A stretch of 64,000 bases of DNA from Psychrobacillus sp. FSL H8-0483 (GTDB taxonomy: Bacteria > Bacillota > Bacilli > Bacillales_A > Planococcaceae): the NCBI RefSeq assembly GCF_038637725.1, contig NZ_CP152052.1:2029501-2093500 (forward strand). Direction: 5' to 3'. Within the stretch, counting starts at the first letter, position 1; each line of letters opens with the position of its first letter. The notes under the pieces were generated by a model. The model did no database searches. It had not been told where the DNA came from and saw nothing but the letters and a program-made list of their open reading frames with translations. Position numbers and translations under genes: made by a program. Shown in pieces: positions 58,018 to 64,000 of the stretch.

Positions 58018-59042
58018 ATTCCAACACTCCCTTTCTGTTTCCCCCATTGAATTGCTACTGCTCCCCATGCGTATCCGATTCCTGCACTAACTAAAATAGT
58101 TAAATCTCCGTCTTTTAATTTTCCGTTTTCTTGGGCTAATTCTAATGAGATAATTTGATCCATCTGTCCAATATGGCCATAGTCGCTTAAATAAATGGAC
58201 TGTTCTTCCGTTAAGCCCAATTCATGTAATACGAAATCATGCGCCGATTTTTTCATATGAAGAATAGCTAAATAATCTATTTCTTTTTCTGTGTAACCAC
58301 TTTTCATTAATGCATTTCGAATAACGTTTATAAAGTTTTGCATTGACTTTTGTTCCAGTCTTGTTTTCATGCCTTCTGGATCTAACACATCTAATCGATA
58401 TAATCCTTTTTCTAAATGTTCGGAGGTAAGGGGTTCTTTTGTTCCTCCTACCGGTACGACTACATCTTCCGAGAAGGATCCATCCGTCAGTATATCGAAC
58501 TCTAACACAATGTTTTCAGGATGATCTTTTTTCAAGATCATCGCTGCTCCACCTGCTCCTAAGTTAAACATGAAACGTGTGCGTTCGTTTGTATAATCAA
58601 TGAAATCACTATTCCGATAGCCTCCAGCTAGTAAAACGGTATTGATAGAGGAATCCGATTCCATCATACTTTTTGCCACTTTCATCGCCATGATTGTAGT
58701 TCCACATCGTAATGCAACATCAAAGCCCCAGGCATGATAAGCCCCTAATTCCTCTTGCATTTTAATGGCAGCAGTCCATAAAGGATACTCCTTATGTTCC
58801 TCCCCAATATAGATAATTAAATCAATTGTTTTCGGATCGATATTGCCCTTTTGAAGTGCTTTTTCTGCGGCACGTATTCCCATTGCAACGGTATGATCAT
58901 CTGGTCCAGGAATAGGTTTTTGGGTAATCCCCATCTTCGTTTTAACAACCTCCAGTGGTAAGTTGGAGAGATTCGCTATTTCCTCCGCAGTCATTATGTG
59001 TTCGGGGATATAAACTCCAGTACTAACTATCCCAATCGTCAT
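58014..59042 (-). CDS. 3-oxoacyl-ACP synthase III-like thiolase-fold enzyme
   Basis: A 342-residue KAS III-type enzyme. ISTGVYIPE-like IVSTGVYIPEHIMTAEEIA opens the fold, the nucleophile is Cys in DVALRCGTTIMAMKVA and the first catalytic His is in YLAILHMKKSAHD. Where FabH has Asn in the NxGNTS block this protein reads SDYGHIGQMDQI, giving a Cys-His-His set. It is therefore probably not the housekeeping FabH but condenses, or cleaves, an acyl-CoA of the operon's pathway. Its start overlaps the livM stop by four bases. Confidence 0.82.
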   Translation of the reverse strand: MTIGIVSTGVYIPEHIMTAEEIANLSNLPLEVVKTKMGITQKPIPGPDDHTVAMGIRAAEKALQKGNIDPKTIDLIIYIGEEHKEYPLWTAAIKMQEELGAYHAWGFDVALRCGTTIMAMKVAKSMMESDSSINTVLLAGGYRNSDFIDYTNERTRFMFNLGAGGAAMILKKDHPENIVLEFDILTDGSFSEDVVVPVGGTKEPLTSEHLEKGLYRLDVLDPEGMKTRLEQKSMQNFINVIRNALMKSGYTEKEIDYLAILHMKKSAHDFVLHELGLTEEQSIYLSDYGHIGQMDQIISLELAQENGKLKDGDLTILVSAGIGYAWGAVAIQWGKQKGSVGI

Positions 59043-60049
59043 TTTACTAGCTCCCTTCTTTTAGGAGTGGGAACATCTATTTTCAGGCTTTTATTTTTTC
59101 GTTTCCAAAAAGCATATCGAATAGTCCCTACAATCCCTCTTGGGAAGAAAATAACAGCTAGTATATATACAATTCCAAAGAAAATAATCCATCGTTCAAA
59201 TATTGGATGTTCTTTCGCGAGACCCGATAAATAATGTTGGGCCAGTTCAATGACACCTGCGCCAATAATGGGTCCTATTAGCGTTCCAACACCTCCGATA
59301 ATCGTCATGAGGAGGGCATCCAGTGTAATGTCCATTGTCAGTACGCTTGTGTTTACAAAACGTAACGAAACAGCATATAAAGAGCCTGCTAAACTTGCAA
59401 CAACTCCAGCAATGACAGAAGCAATTACTTTATAGTACAGTGTTTGAAAACCTAATGACTTAGTTCGTTGTTCATTTTCACGTACAGCAATGAGCACTCT
59501 TCCTAGTGGAGATTCCACAAATCTACGTAAGAGAATGAAAATGAGCACTAAGCAAGCAAGGACAAGTAAGTAGAACATCATGCGATCTTTAAAAAACTCT
59601 GGAGCGCGAAAAGTGAAACCATCATTACCATGTGTAAGTGTTCTCCATTTTTCTGCCAGTACTAAAAACAGTCCTGATACAGCCATAGTAAGCATGGCAA
59701 AGAAATGACTCTTTAATCTTAATGTAAGTAAACCGACTAAAAAGCTAATCACTCCTGCAATAATCATACCGACTACAATGGATAAGAAAAACATGCCTAA
59801 CGATGCTTCGAAATTATTAAGCATAATTGCTGTCGCATAAGCACCCATCCCAAAAAACATGGCATGACCAAATGACACGATCCCTGTATACCCAAGTAAA
59901 ATATCATAACTCATTGCTAAAATGGAGAAAATGAAGATTTGTGTAAGTAAAATTGTCCATGTTCGGGAATCTGAAACAAATGGAAATATGGCAAGCGCAA
60001 CTACTAGTACCAGCAGTATACCGTTTTTAAGTTGAAATGCTGACTTCAT
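59039..60049 (-). CDS. livM: LivM-type ABC transporter permease
   Basis: A 336-residue permease of the branched-chain amino acid transporter family with eight to ten helices. LLGYTGIVSFGHAMFFGMGAYATAI is the family block, and the coupling loop ESPLGRVLIAVRENEQRTKSLGFQTLYYKVIASVIAG faces the ATPases. GGVGTLIGPIIGAGVIELAQHYLSG follows. Family members carry branched-chain amino acids, amides, urea or aromatic acids. AAAGGATG precedes the ATG. Confidence 0.88.
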   Translation of the reverse strand: MKSAFQLKNGILLVLVVALAIFPFVSDSRTWTILLTQIFIFSILAMSYDILLGYTGIVSFGHAMFFGMGAYATAIMLNNFEASLGMFFLSIVVGMIIAGVISFLVGLLTLRLKSHFFAMLTMAVSGLFLVLAEKWRTLTHGNDGFTFRAPEFFKDRMMFYLLVLACLVLIFILLRRFVESPLGRVLIAVRENEQRTKSLGFQTLYYKVIASVIAGVVASLAGSLYAVSLRFVNTSVLTMDITLDALLMTIIGGVGTLIGPIIGAGVIELAQHYLSGLAKEHPIFERWIIFFGIVYILAVIFFPRGIVGTIRYAFWKRKNKSLKIDVPTPKRRELVK

Positions 60050-60055
60050 TTCGCA

Positions 60056-60916
60056 TCATCCTTTCGCTGTAAACAAACCTTGCGGACGGAAAATTAATAC
60101 AACTGCCATAAGCATCATATTGACCGCAAGTGATAGTGCAGGAACATAGTACGCCATAAAGCTGCCTGCTAGCCCAACAAGAATTGCTGCAAGGAGAGAG
60201 CCAGGAAAACTTCCCATACCACCAATAACCACCACAATAAAGGCAAGAATAGCAAATTCCATTCCCATTTCTGCATAAATAACACCAGAATAAGGAGCCA
60301 TTAAAACGCCACTTAGTGCAGCAAGCGCTGCTCCTGCCATAAATACATATAAGAAGACTTTTTTAATATTAATACCAAGAGCTTGCACCATCTCTTTATT
60401 CATCACACCAGCGCGGACAGTTAAACCAATTTTTGTTCGTTTTAAGATAAACTGAAATATCCCAAAAACAACAAGCCCGACAATAATGATAAATAAGCGA
60501 TATTTTATAATAATAACGTCACCAATTTCCCAGCTTCCAGCTAATAAAGGAGGCGTTTTTGCAGGGATTTGATTTGGACCGAAAACCACCTTTAACATTT
60601 CAGATAATACAATCATAAAGCCTAATGTAATCAATATTTGTTGCACATGATTGCCATAAACAGGAGTTATAATCAGTTTTTCTGTTATAAATCCAAGCAC
60701 GATTCCGGTTAAGACGGCTCCGATAATCCCTAAAGTAAAACTATTTGTCATTCCATAAAACCAAACACCAGAAAAAGCTCCCCACGCAAACAGCCCGCCA
60801 TGAGCAAAATTTAATACACTCATTAATCCGAAAATTAAGGTTAAACCCGCAGCAAGTAGAAAAATAAGCATTCCTGTTGCTAAACCATTGATGAATAAAT
60901 TAATAATTAGCTCCAT
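60056..60916 (-). CDS. livH: LivH-type ABC transporter permease
   Basis: A 286-residue permease: NGLATGMLIFLLAAGLTLIFGLMSVLNFAHGGLFAWGAF is the standard LivH opening, and RTKIGLTVRAGVMNKEMVQALGINIKKVFLYVFMAGAALAALSGVL is the coupling loop. It pairs with LivM to form the membrane channel. GGGGGTAATGGG precedes the ATG, 12 bases after livF. Confidence 0.9.
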   Translation of the reverse strand: MELIINLFINGLATGMLIFLLAAGLTLIFGLMSVLNFAHGGLFAWGAFSGVWFYGMTNSFTLGIIGAVLTGIVLGFITEKLIITPVYGNHVQQILITLGFMIVLSEMLKVVFGPNQIPAKTPPLLAGSWEIGDVIIIKYRLFIIIVGLVVFGIFQFILKRTKIGLTVRAGVMNKEMVQALGINIKKVFLYVFMAGAALAALSGVLMAPYSGVIYAEMGMEFAILAFIVVVIGGMGSFPGSLLAAILVGLAGSFMAYYVPALSLAVNMMLMAVVLIFRPQGLFTAKG

Positions 60917-60928
60917 CCCATTACCCCC

Positions 60929-61636
60929 TTACCCAATTCCTAAATACTTACGTTTCAACTCTTCGTTTTGTACTAATTCGCTCATGTGACCAGATTGAAC
61001 GGTTTCCCCATCATCGATAAGTGTATATGTATCTCCGATTCTACTAGCCATCATAAAGTTTTGTTCCACAAGAATGATCGTTGTTTGCTTTTTCATTTCT
61101 ACTATAGCTTCCATTACTTTTTCGATAATAACCGGTGCAAGTCCTTTAGATGGTTCGTCTATTAAAAGCAATTTACTATCGTTAACAAAGGCACGTGCCA
61201 TGGATAACATTTGTTTTTGACCACCAGATAAATGTCCACCGTCTTTTTTCCAATACTTTTTTAAGTCGGGAAAAAGCTCGAGCACATATTCTTGTCTTGC
61301 CATTGCTGCATCATCTTCTTTTCTCATCGCTACTTTTATATTTTCTTCTACCGTCAAGGCCCCAAAAATCCCTTGATCCTCTGGTACGTACCCAATCCCG
61401 TTAGATGCAATAAGATGTGTAGCGTTTTTGGTAATAGACTTTTCATTAAAGGTAATAGAACCAGAGGTCGCTGGCGTTAAACCCATGATCGTTTTTAACG
61501 TAGTTGTTTTCCCCGCACCGTTTCTACCTAATAACACACTTACTTCACCAGCTTTCGCCTTGAAGGAAACACCTTGTAAAATGTGATATTGACCTATATA
61601 AGTGTGCACATTATCTACCTTAAGCAAGGTGCTCAT
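60929..61636 (-). CDS. livF: LivF-type ABC transporter ATPase
   Basis: A 235-residue ATPase. Walker A is LLGRNGAGKTTTLKTIMGL, the signature LSGGQKQMLSMARA, Walker B LLLIDEPSKGLAP with the H-loop replaced by the family's usual ILVEQNF. NGIGYVPEDQGIFGALTVEENI is typical of LivF. It overlaps livG by 17 bases, so both ATPases are made together. Confidence 0.92.
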   Translation of the reverse strand: MSTLLKVDNVHTYIGQYHILQGVSFKAKAGEVSVLLGRNGAGKTTTLKTIMGLTPATSGSITFNEKSITKNATHLIASNGIGYVPEDQGIFGALTVEENIKVAMRKEDDAAMARQEYVLELFPDLKKYWKKDGGHLSGGQKQMLSMARAFVNDSKLLLIDEPSKGLAPVIIEKVMEAIVEMKKQTTIILVEQNFMMASRIGDTYTLIDDGETVQSGHMSELVQNEELKRKYLGIG

Positions 61637-62387
61637 CGTATAACCCTCCTAAATAAGCATGTTGTACAGTTTCATTGTCCATTATTTCTTTAGGGGTACC
61701 GTCCGCAAGTAATTTTCCATTAAACAGCACCATAATGGAATCAGATAAATCCATAATCATATCCATTTTGTGTTCGATCAATAAAATCGTCTTTTCCCCT
61801 GTTTGTTTAATCAGTTTAATAACATCTAGAATGGCTGGTACTTCCTCTAAAGACATTCCAGCAGTAGGTTCATCCAGCAACAATACTTCTGTATCTAGCG
61901 CTAGTAACATGGCAATTTCAAGCTTTCTTTTTTCCCCGTGCGATAGTTGGTTGGCAAAGGAATTGGCTTTACTTGATAGTAATACCATTTCAAGTAAAGC
62001 TTCTGCTTGTATATGCAAATTCTTATAAGCGGTGAAATGACGAAACATCTGATATCGTATGTTCTCTTTAGATTGAACGGCTAATCGAACATTTTCAATG
62101 ACCGTAAGATTGGGAAATACATTGGTAATTTGAAAGGACCTACCTAGTCCTTTTCTTGTACGCTCAACGGAAGAATATTTAGCCATAGATTCTCCTCTAA
62201 AAAAAACATCTCCCTCTGTAGGTTTTAGCTCCCCACTTATTAAATTGAAAAATGTCGTCTTCCCAGCCCCATTTGGCCCAATAATGGATTTGAAATGCTT
62301 TTCGGGCATAACAAAGTTCACGTGATCTACAGCAGTTTGACCGCCAAACTTTATCGTTAAATTCTCGGTTTTTAGTATAGGTTCCAT
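61620..62387 (-). CDS. livG: LivG-type ABC transporter ATPase
   Basis: A 255-residue ATPase. Walker A is IIGPNGAGKTTFFNLISG, the signature LSHGEKRKLEIAMLLA, and Walker B VLLLDEPTAGMS followed by LLIEHKMD with the catalytic His. GLGRSFQITNVFPNLTVIENVRLA is the LivG-specific stretch. The ATG at 62,387 follows AAAGGAG; the in-frame ATG at 62,405 lies before that site. A large hairpin separates it from the binding-protein gene. Confidence 0.92.
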   Translation of the reverse strand: MEPILKTENLTIKFGGQTAVDHVNFVMPEKHFKSIIGPNGAGKTTFFNLISGELKPTEGDVFFRGESMAKYSSVERTRKGLGRSFQITNVFPNLTVIENVRLAVQSKENIRYQMFRHFTAYKNLHIQAEALLEMVLLSSKANSFANQLSHGEKRKLEIAMLLALDTEVLLLDEPTAGMSLEEVPAILDVIKLIKQTGEKTILLIEHKMDMIMDLSDSIMVLFNGKLLADGTPKEIMDNETVQHAYLGGLYDEHLA

Positions 62388-62405
62388 CAAATAAACTCCT
62401 TTCAT

Positions 62406-62453
62406 CTGTCGCTCTCCATACCATAGAGAGATCTATAATATGGAGAGTGACAG
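62406..62453 (-). other. Intercistronic stem-loop after the binding-protein gene
   Basis: CTGTCGCTCTCCATA pairs with TATGGAGAGTGACAG (14 of 15, the other a wobble) around an 18-base loop, with no T-run. It probably stabilises the binding-protein mRNA and reduces read-through to livG. Confidence 0.65.
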
Positions 62454-62532
62454 ACCTAAATAAATTAGGTCGTCACTCAAAATTACAAGTTTTTAAGGTA
62501 TTCTTGGTTGCCGCTCTTAATAAGTCAACGTC

Positions 62533-63804
62533 TTACTTATTGTTTAAAATCGGTGGTTCAGTTTCTTCCGGGGACAACTCTCTAATTAGAACTGGTACTG
62601 GATAAGGAACCCCGTCTTGTTTTTCTAATTTTATGGAATAAAGGGTTTGCAGTGCTTGATGATCTTCTGGTCGGAAAGTCATTTTTCCTTTTGGTGTTTC
62701 AAATGAAAGACCTTCCATTATTTTGATCAGTTCCGTTCCATCTGCATTACCTTCTGATTTTTTCAGTGCCTCTACAATTGCAATAGCCGCTGACATTCCA
62801 CCTGGAGTGAATAAGTCAGGCACTGCACCGTCGAAACGTTTTTTATGTTCGTCTACTAACCAATCATTAATTTTATTTTTTGGTAGCGTATGATAATAGA
62901 CGGAGAAGCCTTCCATTCCAACTAATGGCTCCATAATAGAAAGTGCCGGAATATCAGGTGCTCCTGTAGAAATTTTGATCCCTTTTTCTTGCAATTTTAA
63001 GTCTGCAATTTGGTTCCAAGGAGAATTTGCTCCTGCCCAAATGACAAATAGATAGTCCGGTTTTTCTTGGATGATTTTTTGTAAATTAGATGTGAAATCA
63101 GTCGCTGCTGGATCAGCAAATTCCTCCAGTACCACTTCTGCTCCTAACTTTTCTGCAGCCGTTTTAAATGCAGCTACGCCGTCCCAACCAAAGGAATAAT
63201 CTGGTGCAAATGTTGCAATTTTCACTCCTGGTTTTGCAATTGCCGCAGCACCTGCTACTGCATCTTGTGAAGAGTTACGTCCTGTTCTAAAAATATACGG
63301 ATTAAATTCTGAACCTGTAATACTATCTGCAACAGCAGGTTCAACTACCATAATCTTTTTATACTCTTCCGCTAGTGGAAGAACAGCTAATGTATCACCT
63401 GAACTCGAAGAACCTACTAGAAAATCAACCTCATCTTCTTCTAGTAACTTAGTTGCCTTTTGTACAGCAACTTCTGGTTTTGTTTCAGTATCTTCAAATA
63501 CAACTTCAATTTTCTTACCTGCGACTTCCATTGTTCCGTTAGTCGCGTATTCAAGACCTAATTCAAATCCATTTTTTGTTTGTTTTCCATAAGATTCTAG
63601 CGCTCCAGTTAAAGATGCAAGCACACCGATTTTAATCGTACCTGCTTCTTCTGTCACTTCACTTGAAACAGGAGTTGTCTCTTCCGTTGTTTCTTCCGTA
63701 GTTTGCTCTTCCTCTTTCGGTGTAGTTACAGCTTTTTCACTACAAGCCGCACTGAAAATCAAAACAAACAAAAGCGTCAGCAGTAATCCCAATTTTTTTG
63801 TCAT
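62533..63804 (-). CDS. ABC transporter substrate-binding lipoprotein, Leu/Ile/Val-binding family
   Basis: A 423-residue lipoprotein. The signal peptide ends FVLIFSAACSEKAV with lipidated Cys21, followed by a Thr/Glu linker (EEEQTTEETTEETTPVSSEV). The mature fold is type I: IKIGVLASLTGALESYGKQTKNGFELGLEYATNG, VDFLVGSSSSGDTLAVLPLAEEYKKIMVVEP and PYIFRTGRNSSQDAVAGA. The ligand is not readable; relatives bind branched-chain amino acids, amides or aromatic acids. First gene of the nine-gene operon; GGGGGAT precedes the ATG. A cre-type site lies upstream. Confidence 0.9.
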   Translation of the reverse strand: MTKKLGLLLTLLFVLIFSAACSEKAVTTPKEEEQTTEETTEETTPVSSEVTEEAGTIKIGVLASLTGALESYGKQTKNGFELGLEYATNGTMEVAGKKIEVVFEDTETKPEVAVQKATKLLEEDEVDFLVGSSSSGDTLAVLPLAEEYKKIMVVEPAVADSITGSEFNPYIFRTGRNSSQDAVAGAAAIAKPGVKIATFAPDYSFGWDGVAAFKTAAEKLGAEVVLEEFADPAATDFTSNLQKIIQEKPDYLFVIWAGANSPWNQIADLKLQEKGIKISTGAPDIPALSIMEPLVGMEGFSVYYHTLPKNKINDWLVDEHKKRFDGAVPDLFTPGGMSAAIAIVEALKKSEGNADGTELIKIMEGLSFETPKGKMTFRPEDHQALQTLYSIKLEKQDGVPYPVPVLIRELSPEETEPPILNNK

Positions 63805-63826
63805 GTAAATCCCCCTTCTAACATTT

Positions 63827-63840
63827 TGTAAGCGTTCTCA
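63827..63840 (-). promoter_or_regulatory. CcpA-type cre site upstream of the importer operon
   Basis: TGTAAGCGTTCTCA fits the cre consensus TGWAANCGNTNWCA at every fixed position. It lies about 22 bases before the first start codon of the operon, where bound CcpA would block transcription. Carbon catabolite repression is therefore predicted. Confidence 0.7.
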
Positions 63841-63856
63841 TGCTTCTACCCAATGG

Positions 63857-63890
63857 TACAAAAGAGTAGTTACAAAAGAGTTACAAAAAC
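63857..63890 (-). repeat. Three direct TTTTGTA repeats in the promoter region
   Basis: On the minus strand TTTTGTAAC, TTTTGTAAC and TTTTGTACC occur with about 11-15 base spacing just upstream of the cre site. They may be activator sites or promoter elements; no clear -10/-35 pair could be chosen. Confidence 0.35.
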
Positions 63891-63974
63891 CCCCTTATGT
63901 AAATCTTTTGCGACGAGCTTAGCGCAGGAGTGAAAGGTTGTATATTAAGTAGTTAGACAAAAGAACTCAAAAAG

Positions 63975-63998
63975 AGCAGAAAGAAAATTCTCTCTGCA
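63975..63998 (-). terminator. Terminator of a gene beyond the right edge
   Basis: GCAGAGAGAA pairs with TTCTTTCTGC and is followed on the minus strand by TCTTTTTG. It would end a minus-strand transcript entering from the right. Confidence 0.6.
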
Positions 63999-64000
63999 CT

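Overview
The window is low-GC Firmicutes DNA with Bacillales gene content: a GerA-type spore germinant receptor operon, CcpA- and LexA-type operators, the yneP/yneQ/yneR/plsY-parE-parC neighbourhood known from Bacillus subtilis, strong AGGAGG-like ribosome binding sites, and frequent TTG/GTG starts. Two copies of the long 'CGACTCCAGCGGGA...CCGCGGAAAGCG' dispersed palindrome and the bioDAYB order suggest a Planococcaceae-type bacillus (Psychrobacillus/Lysinibacillus-like). The genus is inference.

Layout. 0-13 kb holds single genes and decayed genes: a UvrA-like protein cut by the left edge, an NdpA-like nucleoid protein, a HAD hydrolase, an SOS-controlled tag glycosylase, acetyltransferases, two antibiotic-kinase-like genes, a YhdO-type PlsC, a DUF4097 protein and a YitT protein, with remnants of GNAT, UspA and YtcJ-type amidohydrolase genes. 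13.5-18.1 kb is a ger operon in the order A, C, small D-like, B; subunit A has a repetitive N-terminal extension. 18.3-21.1 kb has a complete tyrosine recombinase followed by two dif-like sites about 1.8 kb apart. 22.4-32.7 kb is a maltodextrin locus: an intracellular neopullulanase, MalE/F/G importer subunits, a membrane-anchored amylase, an alpha-glucosidase and a LacI-family regulator, with three CG-centred operators between the divergent promoters. 34.1-37.8 kb is a BirA-operator-controlled bioD-bioA-bioY-bioB operon. 37.9-39.6 kb is an RNase J paralogue with degraded metal ligands.

At 40,350-40,377 there is a strong candidate for the chromosomal dif site. Genes to its left lie mostly on the + strand and genes to its right mostly on the - strand, as expected where two replication forks meet. 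The window therefore probably spans the replication terminus.

40.7-64 kb is read mostly leftwards: an ECF sigma factor/DUF4652 pair, each broken by one in-frame TAA, two acetyltransferases, copC-copD, an MFS transporter, parC/parE, the yne genes, and finally a nine-gene operon. That operon has a branched-chain-amino-acid-type ABC importer (binding protein, LivG, LivF, LivH, LivM) followed by a KAS III-like enzyme, an alpha/beta hydrolase, an SDR and an acyl-CoA ligase. A perfect cre-type site lies just before its first gene, so it looks like a catabolite-repressed uptake and degradation pathway for an unidentified substrate.
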